Below, piece by piece: positions 1 through 8,923 of a stretch of 64,000 nt of DNA (positions within the stretch are counted from its first letter, which is position 1; each line of letters starts with the position of its first letter). The stretch is from contig NZ_JAODWD010000003.1 in the NCBI RefSeq assembly GCF_025345615.1, positions 868,001 through 932,000 on the forward strand, written 5' to 3'. Under the pieces are notes generated by a model, which saw only the letters and a program-made list of their open reading frames with translations, was not told where the DNA came from and ran no database searches. The stretch is from Mycobacterium deserti. Its GTDB lineage: Bacteria; Actinomycetota; Actinomycetes; Mycobacteriales; Mycobacteriaceae. The translations under genes were made by a program, and so were the position numbers.

Positions 1-2212
1 CGACCGCGTCGCACAGGTCATCACCTTCGGCACCATCAAAACCAAGGCCGCATTGAAGGATTCGGCCCGTGTGCATTATGGGCAGCCGGGGTTCGCCATC
101 GCGGACCGGATCACCAAAGCGCTGCCGCCGCCCATCATGGCCAAGGACATTCCGCTGTCGGGCATCACCGATCCGCAGCATGAGCGGTACAAGGAGGCCG
201 CAGAGGTCCGCGGACTGATCGACACCGATCCCGACGTGCGCACCATCTACGAGACGGCACGCGGCCTCGAGGGCCTGGTCCGCAACTCCGGTGTGCACGC
301 CTGCGCGGTGATCATGAGCAGCGAGCCGCTGATCGATGCGATCCCGCTGTGGAAGCGCCCGCAGGACGGCGCCGTCATCACCGGCTGGGACTACCCGTCG
401 TGCGAGGACATCGGCCTGCTGAAGATGGACTTCCTCGGTCTGCGGAACCTGACGATCATCGGCGACGCGATCGAGAACATCAAAGCCAACCGCGGTATCG
501 ACCTGGACCTCGATGCGGTGCCGCTCGACGACAAGGCCACCTTCGAGTTGCTCGGTCGCGGCGACACGTTGGGGGTGTTCCAGCTCGACGGCGGACCGAT
601 GCGCGACCTGCTGCGCCGCATGCAGCCCACCGGCTTCGAGGACGTCGTCGCCGTCATCGCGCTGTACCGGCCCGGTCCGATGGGCATGAATGCCCACAAC
701 GACTACGCCGACCGCAAGAACAACCGCCAGGCCATCAAACCGATTCACCCGGAACTGGCCGAACCTCTCGAGGAGATCCTCGCCGAAACGTACGGCCTGA
801 TCGTCTACCAAGAGCAGATCATGCGCATCGCGCAGAAGGTGGCCAGCTACTCGCTGGCACGAGCAGACATTCTGCGAAAGGCGATGGGCAAGAAGAAGCG
901 CGAGGTACTCGACAAGGAGTACGAAGGCTTCTCGGAAGGCATGAAGAACAACGGGTTCTCCGCGGCGGCGATCAAGGCGCTGTGGGACACGGTGCTCCCG
1001 TTCGCCGACTACGCGTTCAACAAGTCGCACGCCGCGGGCTACGGCCTGGTGTCGTACTGGACGGCCTACCTCAAAGCCAACTATCCCGCCGAGTACATGG
1101 CGGGCCTGCTCACCTCCGTCGGCGACGACAAGGACAAGGCGGCGGTGTACCTCGCCGACTGCCGCAGGCTCGGCATCACGGTGCTGCCGCCCGACGTCAA
1201 CGAGTCGAGCCTGAACTTCGCCTCGGTCGGCGAGGACATCCGCTACGGCCTGGGTGCGGTGCGCAACGTCGGCGCCAACGTCGTGGCGTCAATGATCAAC
1301 GCGCGCACCAATAAAGGCAAGTACGTCGACTTCTCGGACTACCTCAACAAGATCGACATCGGCGCCTGCAACAAGAAGGTCACCGAGTCGCTGATCAAAG
1401 CGGGCGCGTTCGACTCGCTCGGGCATCCGCGCAAGGGGTTGTTCCTCGTGCACACCGACGCAGTCGACTCGGTGCTGGGCACCAAGAAGGCCGAGGCGAT
1501 GGGCCAGTTCGACCTGTTCGGCGGCGCCGATACCGCCACCGATGCGGTGTTCACCATCAAGGTGCCCGACGAGGAGTGGGACGACAAGCACAAGCTGGCA
1601 TTGGAACGCGAGATGCTCGGGCTGTACGTATCGGGGCATCCGCTCAACGGCATCGCGCACCTGTTGTCTGCCCAGGTCGACACCCAGATCCCCGCAATTC
1701 TCGACGGCGACGTCCCGAATGACACCCAGGTGCGGGTCGGCGGCATCCTGGCGTCGGTGAACCGGCGAGTCAACAAGAACGGTCTGCCTTGGGCCTCCGC
1801 GCAATTGGAGGATCTCACCGGCGGCATCGAGGTGCTGTTCTTTCCGCAGACCTACTCTACCTTCGGCGGCGAGATCGCCGACGACGCCGTCGTGCTGGTC
1901 GGGGCGAAGGTGGCTATTCGCGACGACCGGATTTCGTTGATCGCCAATGAGCTTGTGGTGCCGGACTTCTCGAGCGCCCAAGTGAATCGTCCTGTTGCCG
2001 TGAGCCTTCCGACGCGGCAGTGCACCGTCGATAAGGTCAGCGCGCTCAAGCAGGTGCTGGCCCGGCACCCGGGCACGTCGCAGGTCCATCTGCGACTGAT
2101 CAGCGGTGAGCGCATCACCACGCTGGAGTTGGATGCGTCGCTGCGCGTGACGCCGTCCTCGGCGCTGATGGGCGATCTGAAGGAACTGCTGGGCCCCGGC
2201 TGTCTGGGCTGA
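1..2212 (+). CDS. dnaE1: DNA polymerase III alpha subunit, C-terminal part (cut by window start)
   Basis: Replicative DNA polymerase catalytic subunit. The reading frame is open from the first bases, so the N-terminal PHP domain and the first catalytic aspartates lie outside the window; 736 residues are visible. The palm motif [10 protein letters not shown] holds the third catalytic Asp (visible residue 143). The fingers region includes [22 protein letters not shown] and the FNKSHAAGY stretch near residue 340, all typical of the family. A helix-hairpin-helix region follows. An OB-fold ([14 protein letters not shown], about residues 574-618) lies near the C-terminus. The last codons overlap the next gene by one base (TGATG). 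Identification as the essential DnaE1 rather than the mutasome DnaE2 rests on synteny with ilvA and treXYZ and on sequence feel. Confidence 0.95.
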   Translation, partial: DRVAQVITFGTIKTKAALKDSARVHYGQPGFAIADRITKALPPPIMAKDIPLSGITDPQHERYKEAAEVRGLIDTDPDVRTIYETARGLEGLVRNSGVHACAVIMSSEPLIDAIPLWKRPQDGAVITGWDYPSCEDIGLLKMDFLGLRNLTIIGDAIENIKANRGIDLDLDAVPLDDKATFELLGRGDTLGVFQLDGGPMRDLLRRMQPTGFEDVVAVIALYRPGPMGMNAHNDYADRKNNRQAIKPIHPELAEPLEEILAETYGLIVYQEQIMRIAQKVASYSLARADILRKAMGKKKREVLDKEYEGFSEGMKNNGFSAAAIKALWDTVLPFADYAFNKSHAAGYGLVSYWTAYLKANYPAEYMAGLLTSVGDDKDKAAVYLADCRRLGITVLPPDVNESSLNFASVGEDIRYGLGAVRNVGANVVASMINARTNKGKYVDFSDYLNKIDIGACNKKVTESLIKAGAFDSLGHPRKGLFLVHTDAVDSVLGTKKAEAMGQFDLFGGADTATDAVFTIKVPDEEWDDKHKLALEREMLGLYVSGHPLNGIAHLLSAQVDTQIPAILDGDVPNDTQVRVGGILASVNRRVNKNGLPWASAQLEDLTGGIEVLFFPQTYSTFGGEIADDAVVLVGAKVAIRDDRISLIANELVVPDFSSAQVNRPVAVSLPTRQCTVDKVSALKQVLARHPGTSQVHLRLISGERITTLELDASLRVTPSSALMGDLKELLGPGCLG

Positions 2213-3015
2213 TGACGTTCCGCCGACTTCACGAGCAGGGCTGCTTCGTCATACCGAACCCGTGGGACGCGGGAACGGCGGTCGCGTTGGCCGGAATGGG
2301 TTTTCGGGCGCTGGCCACCACCAGTGCGGGCGCATGCTTCGCCCGAGGGTTGCCGGACACACCGACGGCGCTCGGCGTTGACGACGTCCTCGACAACATC
2401 GCCGAGATCGTGGCGGCGACCGACCTACCGGTCAACGCGGACTTCCAGGCGGGTTACGCCGACGATCTCGACGGGTTGGCGGCCAACATCGCGCGCTGTG
2501 TGGATGCCGGCGTCGCGGGCCTGTCGATCGAAGACGCCACCGGCCGCCCGGGCGATCCCTTGTTCCCTGTGTCCGTCGCGGTGGAACGGATTCGCGCGGC
2601 CCGCGCGGCCATCGACGGGTCCGGTGCCGACGTGCTGCTGACCGCGCGCGCCGAGTGCTTCCTGTACGGACAACCGGATCCTCTGCGCGAGGCCATCTCT
2701 CGGCTGCAGGCGTTCGCCGAGGCAGGCGCCGACGTGTTGTACGCACCAGGCTTGCGGACGCGTGACGACATCGCGACGTTGGTCGATGCGGTCCGGCCGT
2801 ATCCGGTCAACGTGCTGACGGCATCCGACACCGGATTGCGAGTGGACGACCTCGCCGAACTCGGCGTCCGGCGTGTGAGTCTGGGATCTGCACTGTCGCG
2901 GGTGGCATGGGGTGCGTTCCTCGCCGCCTCGCGCGAGGTGGCCGAGCAGGGGTCATTCGCGGGATTGGCCTCCGCGGCACCTTTCGGCGAGCTGAACGGA
3001 TTGTTCGCGGGCTGA
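2212..3015 (+). CDS. Isocitrate lyase/PEP mutase superfamily protein
   Basis: 267-residue TIM-barrel protein of the PEP mutase/isocitrate lyase superfamily, which makes or breaks C-C or C-P bonds next to a carboxylate with Mg2+. Visible family motifs are NPWDAG (16-21), the TTSAG turn (36-40), ADFQAGY (76-82, with the metal-binding Asp) and SIEDATG (105-111). The cysteine-bearing KKCG loop of true isocitrate lyases is absent, so it is more like the small 2-methylisocitrate lyase or oxaloacetate hydrolase-type members. The substrate cannot be read from sequence. The ATG overlaps the dnaE1 stop by one base, so the two genes are probably co-translated, although no functional link to replication is evident. 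Confidence 0.8.
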   Translation: MTFRRLHEQGCFVIPNPWDAGTAVALAGMGFRALATTSAGACFARGLPDTPTALGVDDVLDNIAEIVAATDLPVNADFQAGYADDLDGLAANIARCVDAGVAGLSIEDATGRPGDPLFPVSVAVERIRAARAAIDGSGADVLLTARAECFLYGQPDPLREAISRLQAFAEAGADVLYAPGLRTRDDIATLVDAVRPYPVNVLTASDTGLRVDDLAELGVRRVSLGSALSRVAWGAFLAASREVAEQGSFAGLASAAPFGELNGLFAG

Positions 3016-3211
3016 CAGTCGCTTCTTATCGGTGCCGCAGTTATGCCGCATGGCTTTACGGCGAACCCGAGCCGGGCGCAGACCCGGCTGCGCCGGCGGC
3101 GAAGGTGCAGGCATCGCCGCCCGCACCGTGATCGCCGCGGCGGTGGCTGGCGCGGCGGTGAAGGTGCAGCCGATCAGGCCTAGCCGGCATGGCGGGCACA
3201 GCAACTCTTCA

Positions 3212-3581
3212 TCACCGGGTCCGGGGTTCGTAAACCTGACGGCGCACCAAGCTAAAATCGCACGCCAAGCATAGTGTTGTGTGTTTCGAGATCGCCTGCT
3301 GGCGAACGAGTTGGGCCGAAACGCCAAAATCTCTACTACCAGGAAACGCTTCGAACCGGTCTGTTTCTTCGCCGCCTTCGCAGATATCCCATCTCTCCCA
3401 GCCCTTCAGGACGTCGGAGCCGTCGTCGCCGTAGAGCCGATCTTTGCCCTCTTCGCCCGAGCGATAGTCGTCGCGCCTAATAGCGTGTCGTTGCCCTCGC
3501 CGCCGTAGATGTGGCCAGGAGCGCGGCGAACGCGACGGCTGCCGCTGCGATCAGCCGGGTGCGGCGATGAGTGGCGGTCAT
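3212..3581 (-). pseudogene. Decayed secreted RTX-repeat (calcium-binding) protein
   Basis: Remnant of an exported RTX-type protein on the minus strand. A good ribosome site (GAGAGG) precedes an ATG at 3581-3579 that opens a classical signal peptide (MTATHRRTRLIAAAAVAF, continuing to ...STAARA). This frame stops at about 3482. In the next frame the same DNA reads IYGGEGNDTLLG, a perfect RTX nonapeptide, which then breaks again. From about 3474 a third frame reads SGEEGKDRLYGDDGSDVLKG followed by CEGGEETDRFEA and runs to a TGA at 3212. So a signal peptide, one repeat and two more repeats survive in three frames: at least one frameshift, plus an in-gene deletion that put the signal peptide directly against a repeat. 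RTX repeats bind Ca2+ in secreted proteins; this copy cannot make an intact product. Confidence 0.72.
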
Positions 3582-3968
3582 CAAATGCCTCTCGTTCCCG
3601 GCCTGTTCTGGTTGCTGGCGACACCAGCGCCGCTAACAATCCCGCGTCGCGTCATTATGATTACCCCTCCGTGGTCGATGATCTTGATTGTTGACTACGG
3701 GTGTGCGCCATGCGCTGGGAAATTCTTAGTAACCACGGCGCCGCCCTGCCCCAGACGTTGCGTCCCCCGCGGACTGTCGCCGACGTAGGCGCGCATGCAG
3801 TAGTGAAGTGAAGAGTCTTTGCAGCGAGTCGCTGTCACCACGTACTGCAGCCCTTCCGGGTGGGCCGAAGGTTGGCAGGATCAGCGCCACCAGGACGGTG
3901 TCTCGTCTGCATGGACGATTCGGCATGCCCGACGATGGGCTACGTCAAGGTCGTACTGTTCATACCTC
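3582..3968. other. Gene-poor spacer, no convincing gene
   Basis: 387 bases between the decayed RTX gene and the small secreted protein, both on the minus strand. All six frames were read. The open stretches have no credible domain, signal peptide or ribosome site. It includes the upstream region of the broken gene and may hold further decayed sequence. No terminator hairpin with a T-run was seen. Confidence 0.5.
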
Positions 3969-4328
3969 CTATGAGGACGCGCCGCCCGGTCCATATGGGC
4001 CAAAGAAATGGCATGAAACAGGGTTTCTCGCGCAAGCTTCCCTTTCACGCGCCGCGGTGTCAGACGGAGGTGGAGGTGCCGCGGCCGCGGGCGCGGCCGG
4101 AGGCGGAGGGGGAGGCACCGCGCCGGGAGGTGGTAGGGCTGGCGCAGGAGCGGCTGCGCATCCCGTTCCGTCCATGTCAACGCAACCTGGAGGCCCACCT
4201 TGAGGCATAGGCGACAGCTCTGCCTGTGCCACGCCAGCTCCCAAACTGGCGAGTCCAAGCCCGCCAGAGATCAACAAACCTGTTGTGCACCCGACGATTC
4301 CTCGTCTCATGGTGTGGGTGGTGATCAT
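3969..4328 (-). CDS. Small secreted proline/alanine-rich protein
   Basis: 119 residues. The first 36 form a signal peptide: MRRG basic start, hydrophobic GLLISGGLGLASLGAG core and an AQA cleavage site before ELSPMP. The mature part is about 80 residues with CVDMDGTGC, a low-complexity block of Pro and Ala (about residues 58-90) and a C-terminal EREACARNPVSCHFFGPYG segment, giving four cysteines that could form two disulfides. A GGAAA ribosome site sits 6 nt before the ATG at 4328; an internal ATG six codons later is less well placed. No known domain is recognised. It resembles other short mycobacterial cell-envelope proteins in style only. It lies in a small cluster of secreted-protein genes with the RTX remnant and the 124-residue protein upstream. 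Confidence 0.65.
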   Translation of the reverse strand: MITTHTMRRGIVGCTTGLLISGGLGLASLGAGVAQAELSPMPQGGPPGCVDMDGTGCAAAPAPALPPPGAVPPPPPPAAPAAAAPPPPSDTAAREREACARNPVSCHFFGPYGPGGASS

Positions 4329-4623
4329 TTGTTTCCTTTCCTCATACCGATCTCATCGTTTTGTAGGGACACAGGAGTGCAGTGATTGAGCAACAGTTTC
4401 GCGAACCTCAGCAAATCGGCTCACCCCTTCTGACGTAACTATCTGTCGGTCGCGACAATCATCAGGCCGGTCCGGCTCCCTGTGCGTCGAACACTGGCGT
4501 TCTGAGCCAAATCGCTGCCACCACTTGCTTAATACGTTCTGATGGGGCAACCGGTTGACAGTCATCCCGACGGCTGGGGCGGGCCGAACTGAGTTCCGTT
4601 GCAGATTTGACGGCTACCGCTGA

Positions 4624-4998
4624 CTACCCAAGAGCACATCGCGGATCGTTACGGCCCGGCACCAGCACCTCGCAATTCACAGGGGGGTCCCACTCGCCTG
4701 CGACTGGGTACCAGTCGCTCTTGACGGAATCTCGAGTGGTCAGTCCCTTGATCGTCATTGGCCGGCCGTCGGGATAGTAACGAGGCACTGTCATGAATTG
4801 ATGGCAGACTGTCCAGTCCCAGTTCACCTCTGTGAATCCTCCGGGGACTCGCTGGCCCGGACACCACGTGCCGTAGGTGGGTTCCGATCGATACAGGGGT
4901 TCTGCTTGGGCGATTCCGGCGCTTAATCCGCACGCGGCAAGAGCCATCCCGCCCGACATCAGTGCCGCCGCTACCGGTCCTGCGATGCGTCGCAACAT
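4624..4998 (-). CDS. Small secreted protein with WCPGQ and TVCH cysteine motifs
   Basis: 124 residues with a clear signal peptide (MLRRIAGPVAAALMSGG, cleavage after GIAQA, before EPLYRS). The mature protein has TYGTWCPGQRVPGG, NWDWTVCHQF and a C-terminal pair in PPVNCEVLVPGRNDPRC, so four cysteines. A WCPGQ...W...VCH arrangement recurs in small exported mycobacterial proteins, but I know of no assigned function. A GAGGAG ribosome site lies about 10 nt before the ATG. A possible -10 box (TACTCT, reading the minus strand at 5040-5035) and a 19-bp palindrome just upstream (5062-5080) suggest that this gene is regulated. Confidence 0.75.
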   Translation of the reverse strand: MLRRIAGPVAAALMSGGMALAACGLSAGIAQAEPLYRSEPTYGTWCPGQRVPGGFTEVNWDWTVCHQFMTVPRYYPDGRPMTIKGLTTRDSVKSDWYPVAGEWDPPVNCEVLVPGRNDPRCALG

Positions 4999-5034
4999 GT
5001 CAAAATCACTCCTCTTTCACCGACCCTGCGCAGG

Positions 5035-5080
5035 AGAGTAGATGCTGGTTTGGCGAGAGGAACTAGGGTTTAACCCTAGT
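5035..5080 (-). promoter_or_regulatory. Candidate promoter with 19-bp palindrome upstream of the 124-aa secreted protein
   Basis: The perfect palindrome ACTAGGGTTTAACCCTAGT occupies 5062-5080 (9-bp arms around a central T). Read on the minus strand it sits immediately upstream of, and touches, where a -35 would fall for the -10 box TACTCT (5040-5035), about 40 nt before the start codon at 4998. The arms would suit a dimeric repressor or activator. There is no T-run, so it is unlikely to be a terminator for the gene ending at 5200. The regulator is unknown. Confidence 0.5.
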
Positions 5081-5199
5081 ATTTGTCGTTTGCTACTTGC
5101 CGACCTACGACACGCATCCGGGCAGCCGCCTGTTCCGCACGCTGTGCCGCGCGACCGCACCCGTCGCCGAACGCAACAAACCCGCACCCATCTAACTTT

Positions 5200-5964
5200 T
5201 CAGCGTCGCGCGGTCCACGGTTCCTCGTTGCGCTCGCGACGCCGCGCTTCAGCGGCCCGGTCCTTGGTCCAGAAATCCTCGAATCGTTCCCCGGGGTGCA
5301 CGTTGGGCATCCGGTTCATCAAGCGGCTGAGCCATTGTGGTGGGTGGGCCGGTTCCCACTGCGGCAGAACAGTGCTCAACGCATACAGCGTCTTGAGCAC
5401 GATGAACAACCCGAACAGCGCGTTGGGCGCACCGGTGATCGCTGCAAGAAACAGTCCGAAGACAATCGTGAGGTGGACGACCACCACACGACCCAGGCCC
5501 CGGTACGCCGACTGCTCGACGCGCAAGAATGAATAACTGCGCACGCGGATCAAGTCGACGGCGAGATCGACGATGAGCAATACCAGGACGATGGTGCAGC
5601 CGATCGCGACGCTGCGCCAGTTGACCGCGGCGATCGCTCCCTCGCCATTGTGGTTGAGCAGAAAGAGGATCGCCCCCAGAAACACCCCGTGTGCCCCGCA
5701 AAAGGCGAGGCTCACGGTCAGGTATCCGCTCAGGAATGACGATGCCTTCGAAGCCTTGTTGTCGGCTGCCTGATAGCGAAAGTGCCCGCGCCGTGGCGTT
5801 ACTCGCCGGTGAGCGACGATCAGCACGGCGATGCACAGCGTCGCAGCCACGTTCTCGAACCAGTACACCGCCAGCGTCGTACCGGCCGACCAGTGCTCGA
5901 GAAACCACCCTGCCGCGGGAACACCGTTGATCCCGAGCAGGGTCAGCAGCCGCGTCACCGGCAT
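5200..5964 (-). CDS. DUF6498-type polytopic membrane protein
   Basis: About 254 residues with several hydrophobic helices (LLTLLGINGVPAAGWF, TLAVYWFENVAATLCIAVLIVA, LTVSLAFCGAHGVFLGAILFLL, SVAIGCTIVLVLLIVDLAV, VVVHLTIVFGLFLAAITG, LFGLFIVLKTLYAL) and a charged C-terminus. The pattern fits the DUF6498 integral membrane family, whose function is unknown. I prefer the ATG at 5964 because the family usually begins just before the first helix. A GTG at 6009 would add 15 residues, but would leave only 41 bases to the divergent gene. Neither start has a strong ribosome site. Confidence 0.7.
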   Translation of the reverse strand: MPVTRLLTLLGINGVPAAGWFLEHWSAGTTLAVYWFENVAATLCIAVLIVAHRRVTPRRGHFRYQAADNKASKASSFLSGYLTVSLAFCGAHGVFLGAILFLLNHNGEGAIAAVNWRSVAIGCTIVLVLLIVDLAVDLIRVRSYSFLRVEQSAYRGLGRVVVVHLTIVFGLFLAAITGAPNALFGLFIVLKTLYALSTVLPQWEPAHPPQWLSRLMNRMPNVHPGERFEDFWTKDRAAEARRRERNEEPWTARR

Positions 5965-6050
5965 ATCGTCGCACGGCTTGCCCAAAATGCTGACCGCCCT
6001 TGTGAACACGAGCGTGGCGGTGGGGATGGTTTCTGCGTCACGATGGGGGA

Positions 6051-6452
6051 ATGGAATCCCGTCACATCAGCGTATGGATCGAGGCCGCACCAGAGGCCGT
6101 CTACGAGTTCGCCGCCGATCCGCAGACCTGGCCGCGGTGGGCCGCCGGACTGGCCGCCGGAGGACTGCGCCAGACCGCGGACGGGTGGGTGGCCGACTCG
6201 CCGATGGGCCAGGTGACCGTCGAGTTCTCGCCGCCGAACCAGTTCGGTGTACTGGACCACGTGGTGCGCCTGCCGTCGGGGGAGGCGGTCTACAACCCGT
6301 TGCGGGTGGTGCCCGGCGGCGTCGGTGAACCTCGGTGCGAGGTCGTCTTCACCGTGCGCCGACGGCCGGAGATGTCAGATGCGGACTTCGACGCCGACGC
6401 GCACGCAGTGGCCGCCGACCTGTCGACGCTGCGCAGGTTGATCGAGAACTAG
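6051..6452 (+). CDS. SRPBCC (START-like) family protein
   Basis: 133 residues opening ESRHISVWIEAAPEAVYEFAADPQTWPRWA, the hallmark beta strand and helix of SRPBCC/polyketide-cyclase-type helix-grip proteins. These bind hydrophobic ligands in a cavity. No catalytic residues or specific ligand can be inferred. A CACGAT element ending 6 nt before the ATG could give a leaderless transcript. Its TAG stop is shared with the convergent gene: the four bases CTAG at 6449-6452 encode both stops. Confidence 0.75.
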   Translation: MESRHISVWIEAAPEAVYEFAADPQTWPRWAAGLAAGGLRQTADGWVADSPMGQVTVEFSPPNQFGVLDHVVRLPSGEAVYNPLRVVPGGVGEPRCEVVFTVRRRPEMSDADFDADAHAVAADLSTLRRLIEN

Positions 6453-6679
6453 CGACAGGTGGAACAGTAGGCGCTCAACGCGACCCACGTCAGCGTCCCG
6501 ATCGCGGCGCCGGCCAGCACCGCCTGCGCCGCCGTCGCGGTCGCCACGCCGACCACCAGCGCCACCACAGCGCCCAGGACCAACGCGATGACCTTGTACG
6601 CCGGCCACGGCACCCCCGCGATGCTGACGTCGCACGCCACCCGCGCCGCCGTCGTGCGGAAGTTCCCTGCCGTGGTCAT
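6449..6679 (-). CDS. Small two-helix membrane protein
   Basis: 76 residues from the ATG at 6679. A short soluble N-terminus (TTAGNFRTTAARVACDVS) precedes two hydrophobic helices (about 28-50 and 52-72), then a CSTCR end with two cysteines in a CxxC-like pair. A longer reading from 6775 is unlikely because it would overlap the divergent oxidoreductase gene and its promoter. Function unknown. It converges on the SRPBCC gene and shares the stop tetranucleotide CTAG. Confidence 0.6.
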   Translation of the reverse strand: MTTAGNFRTTAARVACDVSIAGVPWPAYKVIALVLGAVVALVVGVATATAAQAVLAGAAIGTLTWVALSAYCSTCR

Positions 6680-6733
6680 GTAGTCAACGATAGCTCGTAA
6701 CCGAGGATTCGGGCAACCGAAACACTGTCTGAG

Positions 6734-6762
6734 GGTAATCTTTTTCACAACGGGTTTAAGCT
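6734..6762 (+). promoter_or_regulatory. Promoter of the F420-type oxidoreductase (leaderless)
   Basis: TTCACA (6734-6739), a 17-nt spacer and TAAGCT (6757-6762). The -10 ends 6 nt before the ATG at 6769, so transcription is predicted to start on the A of the start codon. Confidence 0.5.
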
Positions 6763-6768
6763 GGTCAC

Positions 6769-7206
6769 ATGCCACTTTCCGGACCGTACGAGCCGAGCCC
6801 GTCGGACTGGGTTCGCGAGCACGCCGACAAGATCCTCAAGACCGGCACCACCGACGGCATCGACATGAAGGGCAAACCCCTCATCCTGCTGACGACGATC
6901 GGCGCCAAGACCGGCAAAGTCCGCAAAACCCCTTTGATGCGCGTCGAACACGAGGGGCAGTACGCCGTCGTGGCTTCACTCGGCGGTGCCCCCAAAAACC
7001 CGGTTTGGTACTACAACGTCAAAGCGCATCCTCGCGTCGAGTTGCAGGACGGTCCCGTGACCAAGGAGTACGAAGCGCGTGAGGTCTTCGACGAAGAGAA
7101 GGCCATCTGGTGGGATCGCGCGGTGCAGGCCTGGCCCGACTACGCGGATTATCAGACGAAGACGGACCGCCAGATTCCGGTCTTCGTGCTGACCCCGATT
7201 ACCTGA
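6769..7206 (+). CDS. Deazaflavin (F420)-dependent nitroreductase-family protein (Ddn-like)
   Basis: 145 residues matching the split-barrel Ddn/FDOR family: a variable N-terminus, then [60 protein letters not shown] and a C-terminal IPVFVLTP strand. The [12 protein letters not shown] stretch is the expected F420 phosphate-binding segment of these mycobacterial enzymes, and the PxWYxNxxAxP motif is diagnostic. Members reduce quinones, nitro compounds and other substrates with F420H2 and may sit at the membrane. The natural substrate is unknown. The predicted transcript is leaderless. A second, more distant family member lies at 32845-33258. Confidence 0.88.
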   Translation: MPLSGPYEPSPSDWVREHADKILKTGTTDGIDMKGKPLILLTTIGAKTGKVRKTPLMRVEHEGQYAVVASLGGAPKNPVWYYNVKAHPRVELQDGPVTKEYEAREVFDEEKAIWWDRAVQAWPDYADYQTKTDRQIPVFVLTPIT

Positions 7207-7235
7207 AAACCGCAGGTTGGTGGCACCATTGTGCG

Positions 7236-8516
7236 GTGTCCGCTGAACTGAGTCAGACCCCTCGACGGTCGCCGCTGTCCGCGGCTGACATCGATGAGGC
7301 CGCTCAGCGAATTTCCGGCGTGGTGGCGCGCAGCCCGCTGCAGTTCAGTGAACGGCTATCCGAGGCGACCGGCGCGACGGTTTACCTGAAGCGCGAGGAC
7401 CTCCAGGCCGTGCGGTCCTACAAGCTTCGCGGCGCCCACAACCTGCTCATGCAATTGTCCGCCGACGAGCTGGCGGCCGGTGTCGTGTGCTCCTCGGCCG
7501 GTAACCACGCCCAGGGCTTCGCGATGGCGTGCCGATCCATGGGTATCCGCGGACGGGTCTACGTGCCTGCAAAGACCCCGAAGCAGAAGCGCGACCGGAT
7601 TCGCTATCACGGTCGGGAGTTCATCGAGCTGATCGTCGGAGGCAGGACCTACGACGATGCGGCGGCCGCGGCACTCGCGGACGTCGCGCGTACCGGTGCC
7701 ACCCTGGTTCCGCCGTATGACGACCTGCGCACGATGGCCGGTCAGGGCACGATCGCCGCCGAGGTCCTCGACCAGCTCGACCGTGAACCGGATCTGGTGA
7801 TCGTTCCCGTCGGCGGCGGTGGCTGCATCGCGGGCATCACGACTTACCTGGCCGAGCGGACGACCAACACCTCGGTGCTGGGCGTCGAACCGGCGGGCGC
7901 GGCGGCCATGATGGCCGCGCTGGCCGCGGGCCAACCGGTGACGTTGAGCGAGGTCGACCAGTTCGTCGACGGTGCCGCGGTGAACCGGGCAGGCGCCCTG
8001 CCGTATGCCGCGCTGGCGGCCGCGGGCGACATGGTGTCCATCACCACGGTCGACGAGGGCGCCGTGTGCACTGCGATGCTCGACCTGTACCAGAACGACG
8101 GCATCATCGCCGAGCCGGCGGGCGCGTTGTCGGTGGCGGCGCTGATGGAAGCCGGTGTGGCGCCGGGTTCGACTGTGGTTTGCGTGATCTCGGGCGGCAA
8201 CAACGACGTCTCGCGCTACAACGAGGTGCTCGAGCGGTCGCTGGTGCACCTGGGCCTCAAGCATTACTTCCTGGTCGACTTCCCGCAGGAGCCAGGTGCG
8301 CTGCGGCGGTTCCTCGACACCGTGCTCGGCCCCGGCGATGACATCACGTTGTTCGAGTACGTCAAGCGCAACAACCGAGAAACCGGTGAGGCGCTGGTAG
8401 GGATCGAGCTGAGCTCGGCGGCGGACCTGGAGGGCCTGCTCGAACGAATGCACGCGTCCGACATTCATGTCGAGGAACTCGAACCCGGCTCACCGGCGTA
8501 TCGCTACCTGCTCTAG
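7236..8516 (+). CDS. ilvA: Threonine ammonia-lyase (threonine dehydratase)
   Basis: 426-residue PLP enzyme that deaminates threonine to 2-oxobutanoate, the first step of isoleucine synthesis. The PLP lysine lies in SYKLRGAHN (Lys63). The substrate loop SSAGNHAQG is at about 86-94 and the phosphate-binding GGGGCIAGI at about 193. The C-terminal domain (from about 340, LVDFPQEPGALRRFL) is the ACT-like regulatory domain that gives isoleucine feedback. I start at the GTG at 7236 because the protein begins AELSQTPRRSPLSAADIDEAA there; a CACCAT element 6 nt upstream suggests a leaderless start. Upstream in-frame codons would run into the preceding gene. Confidence 0.94.
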   Translation: MSAELSQTPRRSPLSAADIDEAAQRISGVVARSPLQFSERLSEATGATVYLKREDLQAVRSYKLRGAHNLLMQLSADELAAGVVCSSAGNHAQGFAMACRSMGIRGRVYVPAKTPKQKRDRIRYHGREFIELIVGGRTYDDAAAAALADVARTGATLVPPYDDLRTMAGQGTIAAEVLDQLDREPDLVIVPVGGGGCIAGITTYLAERTTNTSVLGVEPAGAAAMMAALAAGQPVTLSEVDQFVDGAAVNRAGALPYAALAAAGDMVSITTVDEGAVCTAMLDLYQNDGIIAEPAGALSVAALMEAGVAPGSTVVCVISGGNNDVSRYNEVLERSLVHLGLKHYFLVDFPQEPGALRRFLDTVLGPGDDITLFEYVKRNNRETGEALVGIELSSAADLEGLLERMHASDIHVEELEPGSPAYRYLL

Positions 8517-8521
8517 GCGCC

Positions 8522-8923
8522 ATGAACGAGTGTCCGCACTGCGGGGTCGATGACTGCGAGGCCACCTTCCACGAGTGCCTCGTCCGCGACTTCACCGATC
8601 CCGGCTTCGGAATCGTGCACCATCTGACCGTCGGTGCTTACATGCTCCAGCACAACGCATACACCGACGAGATGGCTTCTCACATGGCAGATTTCGTGTT
8701 GGAGCACCTTGACCGGCCGCCCGGTGAGACCGAGAAACACCGGCTTCGTGCGTGGACCGACGGTGCGCAGCGCGTCACGCGGCGTGGCGTGGCGCCCCCG
8801 CTCGCCCTGACTGGCGGTTGGCCGCTGACGATCGCTGACGTCGACGCGCAACACGCCGAGGCTTACTGCACGACGGTGCGTGCCTGGGCTCAGTCGGTGG
8901 CGCGGATTATTGCGAACGAGTGA
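8522..8923 (+). CDS. DUF5946-like small protein with N-terminal CPHCG motif
   Basis: 133 residues, 5 nt after ilvA and probably co-transcribed with it. The N-terminus MNECPHCGVDDCEATFHEC offers a possible metal site (CPHC, then two more Cys and His). The rest is helical and polar, with HHLTVGAYMLQHNAYTDEMA, typical of the family annotated DUF5946. Function unknown. Its 3' end overlaps the convergent treZ by 34 bases. Confidence 0.65.
   Translation: MNECPHCGVDDCEATFHECLVRDFTDPGFGIVHHLTVGAYMLQHNAYTDEMASHMADFVLEHLDRPPGETEKHRLRAWTDGAQRVTRRGVAPPLALTGGWPLTIADVDAQHAEAYCTTVRAWAQSVARIIANE

Noticed and set aside
3726..3926. 66-codon minus-strand frame
   Set aside because: No signal peptide, domain or ribosome site; low-complexity Arg-rich end.
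3016..5200. Mobile element or prophage remnant around the RTX pseudogene
   Set aside because: No transposase, integrase, terminal repeats or tRNA target were seen; only gene decay is evident.
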